Assembly (NCBI GenBank): GCA_018239705.1
Contig: JAFEGS010000611.1
Coordinates: 1 to 16,063 of the forward strand
DNA from: Verrucomicrobiota bacterium
GTDB lineage: Bacteria; Chlamydiota; Chlamydiia; Chlamydiales; FEN-1388
Direction of reading: 5' to 3'
DNA: 16,063 bases
The notes below the pieces were generated by a model. That model worked only from the letters and a program-made list of their open reading frames with translations. It was not told where the DNA came from and did no database searches. Shown here in pieces: positions 1 through 8,888 of the stretch. Made by a program: the position numbers and the translations under genes. Numbering within the stretch: position 1 is the stretch's first letter; every line of letters starts with the position of its first letter.

Positions 1-152
1 TCGGTTTTTATTGTGTCTACGTAATAGACATATTCAGTTGCAGGATAGTCCATAAAAATTATAGTTTGTATTAAATGAGGATTAAATGATTTTTATGGTG
101 AGCTATTGTAGAGGTTTAATGCTCTTTATGCAAGTGATCTTATACAAGAGAT

Positions 153-3100
153 CTAATGAGTTTTATACTTATTTAAGTAAATCTTGGCCGCTGCGTTTGT
201 AAAACGCTGCATAAAATCGCGCTGGGCATCGCAAAGGGACCTGTGCATCGGCTTGTAAAAGCTCTGCAGAAGCTCGATTTCCATCTCGTTTCGAACTCGC
301 TGTTCCATGCTTGTCTCTTCTGATTTGTTTTCTTCTTCGAGTTTTAGAATTAACTCATCTGTTGATCCAAATTTTTTCTCCAATTCACTTAGCGTGTTTG
401 TCAATACCTGCTTGTAGTCTCTCAGTTTGACATCAAACTCGGTAGATGGACCGCTGAAGGTCTCTAATTGCTTTAAAAATGATCCTTCAAGTGCATCTAT
501 ATAGGTATGGATGGTACTCTTCACAGCACTATTTAATATCTCAGACATCGACGGAGGTAGCGGCTCCTGCTCTACTTCTGTAGCACTCGCGCTCTCTTTG
601 ATCAAGCCTTTGAGCACTTTTATCTCTTTTTCTAATTTGCGATGCTCATCTTGAAAAGAAATAATTTTACCAGCAGTTGCCTGCAGCGTGTTCTCGAGTA
701 CTTGAAGCTCATCTTCTAACGATTTTTTTGCCATCTCAAGCGATTTCACTCCCGCAGCATCAGGCTCTTGGTCTGCTATCCGAGCACTCAGCTTTTCTAT
801 TTCCTGTTTTTTATTATCACGCTGCAGCTGTAATCCAAGAAAATGCTTTTCTTTGAATGTTTCAATTTTAGATGAGAAGAACTGCAGTTTTGCTTCGGCC
901 TTTTTGATCTCTCGCTGGATGCCTTCCGTAAAGCGCTTCTTTTCTGCGATACCAAATTCATGGGCTTCCCGAAATGCCGCTTGATCCATAGCATGGAGGG
1001 CATTAAAGCTCTTCACGATGAATGAGCTATCTGGTTTTTTACCCTCATCAAGCGCCGTAAGCTCGTTAGTGAGCCGTTCATACTCACTTTCGGGACTCAT
1101 TTTTATCAAGAAACCGATGAGCTGCTTTTGCTCCTCTGGCTCAAGTGCATTAAATTCACTCAGCGTGCATTTCAGGCATTCCTTTTTCTGGTGCGGGCGC
1201 AATTGGTTAAACTGTGAAGCCAGTACTTCAAGGAGCTTTTCTTTGTGTTTGCTCTGCAGGTTTGAGAGTGTAGTTGATGGGTCCAGGTAGTGGTCTAAGG
1301 CATTGAGGTCATACAGCCCATTATTTTCCTGCCGAGTAGCCTCAATGAGATCTGGTCGATACTGCCGCACAAGGGTAAGGTAGTGCTTGATTTTGGCTGT
1401 TCCGCTCTCTTCTAGTCGTGTAGCAGTAAGTGTGGAGGTAATTTGCTCGGGAGGTGTATCGCGATCGAGTATCTGCAGGGCAGTTGTTGCCAGGGTTTTC
1501 CGCCCGGTAGTATCTAGCAAGTCAAATCGATAGTCTTTTAGCCGTTTCAGAGTGGTTTTCTCACTAACAGATGCATTCGGTGAGTCGATAGCAAGCTCGA
1601 TGACGTGCTGCCGCTCATGAGGCTCTAGGGTGTAAAAATTTTGAATCCTCAAAGGATCGATGTAGCCAAGGCGTGTGCGAAAGGCGTGATCGAGCCATCC
1701 TCCTGCCGAGGCCATTGCCTCTTTTGTTTGCTCGCCGGTAGTTGCTGTGGTTTCCACAAATTCTTGTGCACAGTCAAGCCAATAGCCCTTTTCCATTTTG
1801 GGAGCGAGAGAGCGAAGTGCAGAGGGGAGCACATGTTTCATGATGCTCATAGTGACAAAGCCTGAGCCCCAGGTGGTGACAAGCTCAGTCACTGCGCCTC
1901 CGAAGGAGATGGCATCGGCTACGCTATTTCTGAGGCTGCTATCTGCATCAATAGCGTGTAGCGCGCTTTCTGCATTCTTTTTCACATGGTCTTGAAGAGC
2001 AGCAGCAAGCGATGGCTGCTCAAGCTGTGCTCGCACGAACTCCTCATTTGCTCTTGCGACGTGAACAATAGCTTCGCCCGTGGCAATTGCTGTTTGGAGC
2101 TTGGGACGTATCGTCGTTTCATAGAGATCGATAGCTCCTTTGACACGTTCATTTGAGGCTACTGTAGTGGCTATTGAGCCACTCCAGGTGCTCTCAAGAT
2201 CGGCAATAGCAGCAGATGAAAACTGGTAGGCCTGCTGGGTTGCCTTTGCCTTTGATAGCTGGGTGTGGAGTGTTACTAAAGTGTCAAATTTTTCTTTCAT
2301 CTCTTGCGGCATAGCCTGCTCAAGGCCTACGGCTCGCTTTGCTGCGTGAGCAGCTGCACTTAAGCCCTGTCCTACAGTTTGAGCTCCTGCCCTCACAGTT
2401 CCTTTGATGGTAGAACTCACTGTCTCGATGACCGGTGCTGCCACTCCTTGGTAAAGGGAAGATAGCCCTCTAGACACGCCTCCAGGAAGCCACCCCCACA
2501 TGCTATTCAAAACACCACTCGTGGTCTCTCCAACGGCGTTTACCGTGCTGGCAATTATCTCTCCTGTCTGGCTCGCTTCTTGAACGGAGGGCATTGTGCC
2601 TGTGGTGACCAGTTCTTCAAGCGCCTTGAAAAATTCCGGGCTGTAGAGTGCCGTATTGGTCTCTGCGGCAAGTTGCGCCCAGCGAGTAGGCTTACTTTCA
2701 ATGATAATTCTAAGAATTTCCGGATTGAGGAGCGTCCCATCATTTGCAAATTTTACCGGTATATTTGTAAGAAGGTCCACGAAAGCATCTAAACGCTCTT
2801 TAGCTGGCAGATGTTTGACAGACGCTAGCATGTCGTTTATTAATTGCGGCATAGCTTTGAAGAGGTTTTTAAGCGCTTCAGGGCTGCGTAAAAATAGCTT
2901 TTCGATCTCTTTTGGGTTGCTGAGAACACCCCTTTCAGCAAGGTGCGAGGCTACGTCGGTCCAGTGTTCTGTTACCTGCTCTTGAAGCTCTGTTCCTTTA
3001 AACCCTAAGCTTTGGAGCTTCTCTGTCCAGGTATCAAATGTAAGATATTCCTTAACTTCAGGTTTGCAGGCAAATAACGAGCTTTGGTTTGGGTCCCTAC

Positions 3101-4814
3101 ACATTTCATTTACCGTTGCCTTGAGATCCAGCTCGGCCGATTTTGTATACTCAGTAAAGCGCTCGACCTCACTCGCTGCCCCTCCCTTTTCTACCGTTTC
3201 CATGTGTTTTTGTAGATTTACGAGTGCAGCAAGCCAGCCATCTGTGGTTTTGAGTCCACCTCCGGCAAAGCTTATAAGATAGTCAAGAGAGGTAACCGTG
3301 GCGTTAAGAAGAGATGCCGGTAAGAGCCTCACATAGTATTCTGCTTGTTCCATTGGCGCACCAAGCTGCTGCAGCCTATCTACAATACCTGCCTGCACAA
3401 ATTTAAAGGCTAAGGCAAGCTCCAAGGCTGTTGCAGATTTATTGACCAGCTCTTGTGGCAGCACCACACCCTTTACAGGGCTACAGAGCTTACTCATCGT
3501 CGTAGCAAGCGCCCAGCCAACCCCGCCTGCGCCATAAAGGAGCCCCTTTGGCAGGTATCCAAGGCAGTGAAACATGTCCTTGCCAAATTGGCCGCTAAAG
3601 ACGTGTGGGCCAATCTTTTCGCGAACCTTCTCCATATCGACTGGCTCGCTTGTGCTTGTGGCTACTACCTCTGCACTTTCCATCGATTGCAGCACAGTCA
3701 AGATAAAGAGTTTTTCTTTGGTAGTGAATTGGGTGTCTAAAAGGGCAAGCTGTGTACGAAAATCATTTTCGTTGAGGTCTTTGATACTAAGTCCCTTCTC
3801 CTCTATCCGTGCCTTGACAATTTCAAAAAGCTCCTTTTTTGCAGGAGGGGAGAGCTCTTCATACTGCTGCAAAGAAAGGGTATATAGTTTCTCACGAGTC
3901 TCTTGGGGGAGTTTATTAAATTTTTCTACAAGGTCCTCAGCCATCTCTTGCTGCTCATCAAGGCTTAAGCTATTCCAGTCTCCACGAGTCTCCAGCTGTA
4001 CCTCTTGTTCGCCCTGCACAAGCGTACAAATTTTCAATTTATCGAGCTCATCCAGTGCATGAAAGACCTCTACCGTAAGCTTTTTGTCCACACCTTCATC
4101 ATAGGCGTGGTTTAGCCAAAAGCTACTGGCATCTATGGAGTCGGCCCAGTTGGCAAGCGATTCAGAGAGATGCTCTGGTTGCGACCAGTTTTCAACAGCT
4201 TTGGTTTTCATCCAGGCAGAAAGGTCTTCGCCGGTCTTTGCAGCACCTCCTAAAACACTAAAGAAGGTAGGGAGTATGGCCTTTATTGCCCACACAGGCG
4301 CAGTAAGGAGTTTTTTTGCTATATGGATGTTTGCCTTTTCAGCCTCGTGCTCTATCCGTTCGGCCGTTTTGGCAGCTTCGAGAACGCCGGTAACGATGGT
4401 TCCTCCACCAGGAAGCAGGCTTGCCGCCATGCTCATGGCAGAAAGTCCCACCTGTGTGATCTGTCCATTTTCTGAGCGGCGCTCTTGGGCGCTTTCAAGA
4501 CTTAAGCGAATGGCCTCTTCTGTGCTGCCTTTCGCTGCATTCAGAAATTTCTCTGTCTTGGCCATCTCAAAGGCGCCATGTATCGTTTTAAAGAAGAGCT
4601 CCAGACCTGCTGTTGTGAGGTAGGTGGCACCTGATGCTGCTTTGATTGCTTTTGGGAGAGCTACAACGCTTCCGAGCTGAGAGGCTCGTGCTAAAAGGTA
4701 GAGTGGAACATTGGTCAGCCCCTGTGTTACTGCTCCCGTAATCCCCGTTGCTCCTGGTTGCAAGGGTTGCGTAGGAGGTATGTACGGCTGCGAGCCGGAA
4801 ATGCTATCGCCCAT
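153..4814 (-). CDS. Very large orphan protein, helical, with C-terminal coiled coil
   Basis: I do not recognise a family for this 1553-residue protein. The first 40 residues are rich in Pro, Gly, Thr and Gln, with no clear signal peptide. Hydrophobic or small-residue stretches lie near residues 125-158, 167-191 and 413-443, and another falls around 1000. These could be weak membrane segments. Much of the rest is predicted helix by eye, with short motifs of the type F-x-x-L-x-P-x-x-(K/R) near residues 300-340 and again near 1180-1220. Residues about 1285-1405 are strongly charged with heptad spacing, typical of a coiled coil. The ATG is preceded by AGGGG with a 6-base spacer, and a promoter-like pair lies just upstream, so it is probably transcribed alone. 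Giant orphan proteins with hydrophobic patches and coiled coils are common among secreted or inclusion-associated proteins of intracellular bacteria; that role is inference. The frame is intact throughout. Confidence 0.85.
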   Translation of the reverse strand: MGDSISGSQPYIPPTQPLQPGATGITGAVTQGLTNVPLYLLARASQLGSVVALPKAIKAASGATYLTTAGLELFFKTIHGAFEMAKTEKFLNAAKGSTEEAIRLSLESAQERRSENGQITQVGLSAMSMAASLLPGGGTIVTGVLEAAKTAERIEHEAEKANIHIAKKLLTAPVWAIKAILPTFFSVLGGAAKTGEDLSAWMKTKAVENWSQPEHLSESLANWADSIDASSFWLNHAYDEGVDKKLTVEVFHALDELDKLKICTLVQGEQEVQLETRGDWNSLSLDEQQEMAEDLVEKFNKLPQETREKLYTLSLQQYEELSPPAKKELFEIVKARIEEKGLSIKDLNENDFRTQLALLDTQFTTKEKLFILTVLQSMESAEVVATSTSEPVDMEKVREKIGPHVFSGQFGKDMFHCLGYLPKGLLYGAGGVGWALATTMSKLCSPVKGVVLPQELVNKSATALELALAFKFVQAGIVDRLQQLGAPMEQAEYYVRLLPASLLNATVTSLDYLISFAGGGLKTTDGWLAALVNLQKHMETVEKGGAASEVERFTEYTKSAELDLKATVNEMCRDPNQSSLFACKPEVKEYLTFDTWTEKLQSLGFKGTELQEQVTEHWTDVASHLAERGVLSNPKEIEKLFLRSPEALKNLFKAMPQLINDMLASVKHLPAKERLDAFVDLLTNIPVKFANDGTLLNPEILRIIIESKPTRWAQLAAETNTALYSPEFFKALEELVTTGTMPSVQEASQTGEIIASTVNAVGETTSGVLNSMWGWLPGGVSRGLSSLYQGVAAPVIETVSSTIKGTVRAGAQTVGQGLSAAAHAAKRAVGLEQAMPQEMKEKFDTLVTLHTQLSKAKATQQAYQFSSAAIADLESTWSGSIATTVASNERVKGAIDLYETTIRPKLQTAIATGEAIVHVARANEEFVRAQLEQPSLAAALQDHVKKNAESALHAIDADSSLRNSVADAISFGGAVTELVTTWGSGFVTMSIMKHVLPSALRSLAPKMEKGYWLDCAQEFVETTATTGEQTKEAMASAGGWLDHAFRTRLGYIDPLRIQNFYTLEPHERQHVIELAIDSPNASVSEKTTLKRLKDYRFDLLDTTGRKTLATTALQILDRDTPPEQITSTLTATRLEESGTAKIKHYLTLVRQYRPDLIEATRQENNGLYDLNALDHYLDPSTTLSNLQSKHKEKLLEVLASQFNQLRPHQKKECLKCTLSEFNALEPEEQKQLIGFLIKMSPESEYERLTNELTALDEGKKPDSSFIVKSFNALHAMDQAAFREAHEFGIAEKKRFTEGIQREIKKAEAKLQFFSSKIETFKEKHFLGLQLQRDNKKQEIEKLSARIADQEPDAAGVKSLEMAKKSLEDELQVLENTLQATAGKIISFQDEHRKLEKEIKVLKGLIKESASATEVEQEPLPPSMSEILNSAVKSTIHTYIDALEGSFLKQLETFSGPSTEFDVKLRDYKQVLTNTLSELEKKFGSTDELILKLEEENKSEETSMEQRVRNEMEIELLQSFYKPMHRSLCDAQRDFMQRFTNAAAKIYLNKYKTH

Positions 4815-4848
4815 GTATGGCCCCTATATAATAAACTAATTAATTTAC

Positions 4849-4877
4849 TATATAAGGCACCTTCTCATTCGACGCAA
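4849..4877 (-). promoter_or_regulatory. Candidate sigma70-type promoter for the 1553-residue gene
   Basis: On the minus strand, TTGCGT (4872-4877) and TATATA (4849-4854) are separated by 17 bases. The TATATA lies about 35 bases upstream of the ATG at 4814, leaving room for a short leader with the AGGGG ribosome site. This is a visual match only; the AT-rich surroundings raise the chance of coincidence. Confidence 0.4.
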
Positions 4878-4906
4878 TAATAAATATTTGAATTATCAAA
4901 AACTTG

Positions 4907-4985
4907 TTGCGTCACTCTGCGTCTCTGCGTTGAAGTTTTGCTTAAACCTGTTCTAGATATGTGTGAGATATTTAAACGCAGAGAC
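4907..4985. repeat. Inverted repeat with CTCTGCG-type arms
   Basis: GTCTCTGCGTT at 4921-4931 is matched by a perfect inverted copy, AACGCAGAGAC, at 4975-4985, with 43 bases between them. The left arm is extended outward (4907-4920) by an internal near-duplication, so CTCTGCG is read twice. From memory, strings of the AACGCAGAGACGCAGAG kind recur in intergenic regions of many unrelated bacterial genomes. This could therefore be a fragment of a dispersed repeat rather than a local regulatory hairpin. It lies between the 3' end of the tandem membrane protein gene and the promoter of the 1553-residue gene. No run of T follows, so it does not look like an intrinsic terminator. Confidence 0.55.
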
Positions 4986-5019
4986 TTGAGAGAGGCTTCG
5001 CCTGGGCCAGAGTAAATCC

Positions 5020-5730
5020 TTATACATTTACATAAGAAGGTTGGCAACGAAAATGGCGTGTCTTGGCTACAGTGTCCGAAAATACACACGCGACCTTGGT
5101 CAGCACGGCAGCGAGCAGCGCCCCTCCAAATCCGATAAGAGAAGTCAACCCATAGCTCTGTTCAGGAACCGAACACTCAGTAGGACGGCATGTGGGGTAG
5201 ACCAAATAAGCACTCAGACCGAGTGCAGCACCCAGCACACCTCCGGCAACTGCGACCAATACGTTTGGAGAGGGTGTTACCTCATAGGTAATACATTTCC
5301 AGGTGCGCCTACAGCAGTTTGTTCCCTCATCTAATGCTACCTGCTGTAGTACCAGCGGCTTAGCTTCTCTCGTACCATCCTTTCGCTTTCCGGTTATCGT
5401 ATCCGAAAGTATACATATTCCTTTGGCAAGCCCTGCAAACATCAGGGCCCCTCCAAATCCGATAGGGGAAATCGCTGCGGCACTTGTTAATGGAGTAGAA
5501 CAGTTCAGAGGCGGACAGTGGGGACAGGCCAAATAGATGCCCAGCTCGAGAAGAATAGCCACTGCTCCACCGAACACGACGATCAACGTGTTTGGAGAGG
5601 GTGTACACTCGTACGTAAGACATTTCCACATGCGTCCACAACAGTTTCCCTCCCTCTCTGAGGGCTCATCGCCTACAATTTCTGATTCTAATCGTACGTT
5701 ATCTGATTCGTATTTCTGAAGTGTTGTCAT
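5020..5730 (-). CDS. Tandemly duplicated Inc-like membrane protein
   Basis: This 236-residue protein consists of two copies of a unit of about 105 residues. Each unit opens with a Cys pair, then W-K-C, then T-Y-E-x-T-P-S-P-N. A hydrophobic segment, a short Cys/Pro-rich loop with C-x-P-x-x-C-S and a second hydrophobic segment containing I-G-F-G-G-A-L follow, and S-D-T closes the unit. That gives four predicted membrane segments in two close hairpins, with a short charged N terminus. A paired hydrophobic hairpin with a short loop is the hallmark of chlamydial inclusion-membrane (Inc) proteins, so a type III-secreted membrane protein is a reasonable guess, based on shape rather than sequence identity. 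The conserved cysteines are unusual. GAGG sits 6 bases before the ATG, and the gene starts 12 bases after the aceB stop, so the two are probably co-transcribed. Confidence 0.8.
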   Translation of the reverse strand: MTTLQKYESDNVRLESEIVGDEPSEREGNCCGRMWKCLTYECTPSPNTLIVVFGGAVAILLELGIYLACPHCPPLNCSTPLTSAAAISPIGFGGALMFAGLAKGICILSDTITGKRKDGTREAKPLVLQQVALDEGTNCCRRTWKCITYEVTPSPNVLVAVAGGVLGAALGLSAYLVYPTCRPTECSVPEQSYGLTSLIGFGGALLAAVLTKVACVFSDTVAKTRHFRCQPSYVNV

Positions 5731-5742
5731 AGTAACCTCATG

Positions 5743-7251
5743 TTATTCTAAGTATGTATAAGCAGAAAGGGTGAGAAATTCCTCGAACTGCTCTTGTGTG
5801 ACAAGTCTATCCATGATCTGAAAGGCAAGCTCATATGAACTTCCTAATTTCTTAAGTTCTTCTGCAGCAAGGGTGCTGTACAGATCGCGGTCAATCTTTT
5901 TATGGTGGAGCCATTGCCAGATCTGCGCACGGCAAATTTCGGCAGTGGCTGTATCTTCCATCAAGTTAAAGAGTGCCACAGCTCCTTGGCCTCTCAGCCA
6001 CGATTCGAGATACTGTAGACAAACGCTGATATTCTGGTGAAGCCCTTTTTCAGTGATTTCACCATCGGGTACTTTAAACTCAAGTAAATCGCGGCTTGTG
6101 ACTGCTACATCTTCGCGCAGGCGCTCTTTTTGATGCGGGCGCTGCTGTAAATGGCGCACAAACACCTCCATGGCCACCGGAACAAGATCGGGATGGGCCA
6201 CCCATGTGCCGTCAAAGCCATCTTTGGATTCGCGCTCTTTGTCTTCTGTGACCTTCTGTAGGGCGGTAGCGTTAATCTCCACATTTTTTCTGCTTGGCAC
6301 AAAGGCTGCCATCCCTCCCATAGCATGAGCACCTCGCTTGTGGCAGGTCTGGATGAGTAGATTCGTGTAGGATCTCATAAATGGCACTGTCATGGTAATC
6401 TGGGCGCGGTCGGGAAGAGTAAAGTCTTGGAGCTTTTGAAACTTTTTGATGATGCTGAAGATATAGTCCCAGCGGCCGGCATTCAGGCCCACGCAGTGCT
6501 CTTTCAGCTCGTATAAAATCTCTTCCATTTCAAATGCTGCCAGTATGGTCTCAATAAGAACGGTTGCGCGAATGGTGCCTCTTGCAATGCCAAGCTCCTC
6601 TTGTGCTGTAATAAAGATATCGTTCCAGAGGCGTGCCTCTAGATGGCTTTCAAGCTTTGGTAGATAAAAGTAGGGGCCTGTGCCCTTTTCCAGCAGGCGG
6701 TGCGCATTGTGGAAAAAATAGAGCCCAAAATCAAAAATAGAGGCAGAGATTGGTTTTCCATCAATAACCAGATGCTTTTCGTCCAGATGCCATCCTCGAG
6801 GACGGACAATGAGCGTTGCGGTTTTATCCTGCTGCCTATACTGCTTGCCTTCCGGGCTTGTGTAGGAGAGCCTCCTCTCTATGCCTGCAGTCAAGTTGAG
6901 CTGCCCTTCGATGACATTTGACCAGGTAGGGGAGAGGGCATCTTCAAAGTCCGCCATGAAGGTATCAGCGCCGGAATTGAGGGCATTGATCATCATCTTT
7001 TTTTCGACCGGTCCTGTGATCTCGACATATCGTTTCTGTAGGTCGTGTGGGCTCTCTGCCACCTTCCAGGAGGGGTCTTGGCGAATATGCGCGGTTTCTG
7101 GTAGAAAATCTGGAAAAATGCCCGCGTCAATTGCTTTTTGGCGCTCGTGCCGCTTTTTGAGAAGCTCTACACGTGTATCGTTGTACCTTCTATGCAGTTT
7201 CGCTAAAAAAGCTACTGCCTCTTGGGTGAGTACCTGCTTGGAGTTATCCAT
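5743..7251 (-). CDS. aceB: Malate synthase A
   Basis: This enzyme condenses glyoxylate with acetyl-CoA to give malate and CoA in the glyoxylate bypass, in the cytoplasm. The 502 residues are close to the usual length for form A. Hallmarks read in order: M-A-D-F-E-D near 99-104, R-P-R-G-W-H-L near 150-156, and the signature K-E-H-C-V-G-L-N-A-G-R-W-D-Y near 250-263. These are followed by G-G-M-A-A-F-V-P near 312-319, D-G-T-W-V-A-H-P near 347-354, and E-D-T-A-T-A-E-I near 432-439 with the Asp expected to be the catalytic base. The protein appears complete and functional. GAGG lies just before the ATG. No isocitrate lyase gene, the usual partner, is in the window; the downstream neighbour is a membrane protein instead. 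Confidence 0.97.
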   Translation of the reverse strand: MDNSKQVLTQEAVAFLAKLHRRYNDTRVELLKKRHERQKAIDAGIFPDFLPETAHIRQDPSWKVAESPHDLQKRYVEITGPVEKKMMINALNSGADTFMADFEDALSPTWSNVIEGQLNLTAGIERRLSYTSPEGKQYRQQDKTATLIVRPRGWHLDEKHLVIDGKPISASIFDFGLYFFHNAHRLLEKGTGPYFYLPKLESHLEARLWNDIFITAQEELGIARGTIRATVLIETILAAFEMEEILYELKEHCVGLNAGRWDYIFSIIKKFQKLQDFTLPDRAQITMTVPFMRSYTNLLIQTCHKRGAHAMGGMAAFVPSRKNVEINATALQKVTEDKERESKDGFDGTWVAHPDLVPVAMEVFVRHLQQRPHQKERLREDVAVTSRDLLEFKVPDGEITEKGLHQNISVCLQYLESWLRGQGAVALFNLMEDTATAEICRAQIWQWLHHKKIDRDLYSTLAAEELKKLGSSYELAFQIMDRLVTQEQFEEFLTLSAYTYLE

Positions 7252-7337
7252 TTCTACCTCTTTAGTTTTATTTTGTCATACCATACCGGTGTAAAAAAGG
7301 CTTGCATTCCGCGCTCAATAGCGATAAAAACAAAATT

Positions 7338-8867
7338 ATGAATAAAAATTTTGTTTTCTATAAAATGGTGCAGATGTCGCCGCTGTCTGAGCTTGCTCCT
7401 GCGGCCCGCGCCCTTCTGCCGGAGAGTACAGCCGAGATACCATACAAAGATCCGAGCCCCATTGTGCTGGTGCCCAAACGCAGAGGCAGCATTGAGTGTA
7501 GTAAACAGGCAGGGCACTACTTTATGGGAGGCTTGCCCGCGCTCATGCAGGCAGTGCGGTTTTTACGACAAAATCCTACCTCTGTAGTTACCTACGTCAA
7601 TGATGGCGAGCGGAAAAAATCGACGCAGTCGGCACACCAAGGCCATGTCCATCCAACAGAATGGACCACCCCCGAACTTGGCGTATGGCCACTATTAAAA
7701 ATTATTTTAAAAAGCCTTCATCTACTACCTGCAACTTCGCCTGAAGATGTCGCACACTATTCCTACATCCATTTCCCGCTCTCGAAGATGAGACCCTCGC
7801 TCTTTGTGCGCAATATTGCCTTTAAGCTGATGCGCGCCCTTCGGTCAAAAAATGGCGTCTCAGAGGATGACCGATGGCAATGCGATGCCGTGAGAGCCTC
7901 TTTAGCCTTTCATAAGGAGGTAAGCGATGAAATTGAAGCGGCAGGGCAAGAGCCAACCTTTGTCTCAGGCTGGCGCCTTATCTGGTCACCTGATCGACTG
8001 GGCATAGAGAAAAAGCGGGCGCTTTGGCACGAGCTTGGCATTCATACAGAGCTTCTATGCCTCGACGAACTGCGCACCTGCACGCTGCTGAGAGATGATA
8101 TCCCACTATATGGCCTCAAAGTACTCGGAGATGGCAAATTTTTTCCCAATGTGGACCAAAAAATAACGAGTCATCTAAGCCGCAAATACCCAAATACCTT
8201 TGAGGAGCGAACTGCAAGCGTATCGAAAGTCTATATTGATGAAGAGACAAATAGACCTTTTGCTGTAGAGGAGCTACTACCGGATGGCAGCTCTCAAACT
8301 GTGGCTGTCGACTCCTTTTATGGCTCTCCCGGCCACAATCAAGTCTTTAAATCGGGTTCAAAAAAGCCGCTGTGGGACGAAGTGCCGGTAACGGGTGTAA
8401 GCACACTGTGGGTGGCGAGCATTGCAAAAAAGGAGCTTGTAAAGCGATTTGGGACAGATGAGGATCTTGTAAATTGCCTAAAGCAGTTTCCCGGCTCTGC
8501 AAACCTCACAAACCTGCACATAACTATCTGGGATGCTGTCGTAGATGGTGATACGGTGCATATTGTGGCAAGAGCTACGCAAGGGGCAAATTTTAATGCA
8601 ATCTATGCCGATCCCAATGATTTAGCCAATATGACAGCCAACATTAATCGCTTCTTCATTGGTTCTTGGAAGCTGATCACTGCAGGCTCTTGCACGCGAA
8701 AGACCACGATCTCCAATGTGCCGGAGTTCAAAGACCATTTCATACATGGCCTCTCAGGCATAGGCTTCAGCTTTTCTGCTGCACCTATCTCACACCTGTC
8801 AGGAGCGATTAAGCTGTCCGAGGATCCTCTTGAATATCAGCAGAGAATTCGCGAAGAATGGCACTGA
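7338..8867 (+). CDS. DadA/DAO-like putative flavin oxidoreductase, divergent
   Basis: By eye the 509 residues follow the plan of D-amino-acid dehydrogenase/DAO flavoproteins. An N-terminal beta-alpha-beta-like stretch (about 41-88) is followed by a Q-x-G-x-V-H-P segment near 101-106 that resembles the DadA substrate/flavin segment. Next come a long helical region, a middle segment with a V-D-S-F-Y-G-S-P-G run like the second flavin contact, and a C-terminal H-G-L-S-G-I-G motif near 470-476, like the HGxxG of the family. The expected N-terminal GxGxxG is replaced by a G-H-Y-F-M-G-G-L-P-A-L stretch, so FAD binding is uncertain. The start is uncertain: ATG 7338 has no clear ribosome site, TTG 7302 extends the same frame, and ATG 7374 is another choice. 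The gene is divergent from aceB across a short gap. The function is unproven. Confidence 0.7.
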   Translation: MNKNFVFYKMVQMSPLSELAPAARALLPESTAEIPYKDPSPIVLVPKRRGSIECSKQAGHYFMGGLPALMQAVRFLRQNPTSVVTYVNDGERKKSTQSAHQGHVHPTEWTTPELGVWPLLKIILKSLHLLPATSPEDVAHYSYIHFPLSKMRPSLFVRNIAFKLMRALRSKNGVSEDDRWQCDAVRASLAFHKEVSDEIEAAGQEPTFVSGWRLIWSPDRLGIEKKRALWHELGIHTELLCLDELRTCTLLRDDIPLYGLKVLGDGKFFPNVDQKITSHLSRKYPNTFEERTASVSKVYIDEETNRPFAVEELLPDGSSQTVAVDSFYGSPGHNQVFKSGSKKPLWDEVPVTGVSTLWVASIAKKELVKRFGTDEDLVNCLKQFPGSANLTNLHITIWDAVVDGDTVHIVARATQGANFNAIYADPNDLANMTANINRFFIGSWKLITAGSCTRKTTISNVPEFKDHFIHGLSGIGFSFSAAPISHLSGAIKLSEDPLEYQQRIREEWH

Positions 8868-8888
8868 AACAGTACTTGTAAATTGTTC

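Noticed and set aside
1018..4623. Several plus-strand frames opposite the 1553-residue gene, up to 162 codons
   Set aside because: They are antisense shadows of a long intact frame, with low-complexity Ser/Cys-rich translations and no ribosome sites.
4865..5089. Minus-strand open frame of 74 codons crossing the repeat region
   Set aside because: It overlaps the end of the tandem membrane protein gene and the inverted repeat, has no clear ribosome site and shows no recognisable protein features.
5360..5641. Overlapping minus-strand frame of 93 codons inside the tandem membrane protein gene
   Set aside because: An out-of-frame shadow; the main frame shows a clear internal protein-level duplication, which proves that it is the coding one.
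7302..7337. TTG start at 7302 for the oxidoreductase-like gene
   Set aside because: The AAGG before it is too close to the TTG (one base), and the added residues look like untranslated sequence; ATG 7338 is preferred, with low certainty.
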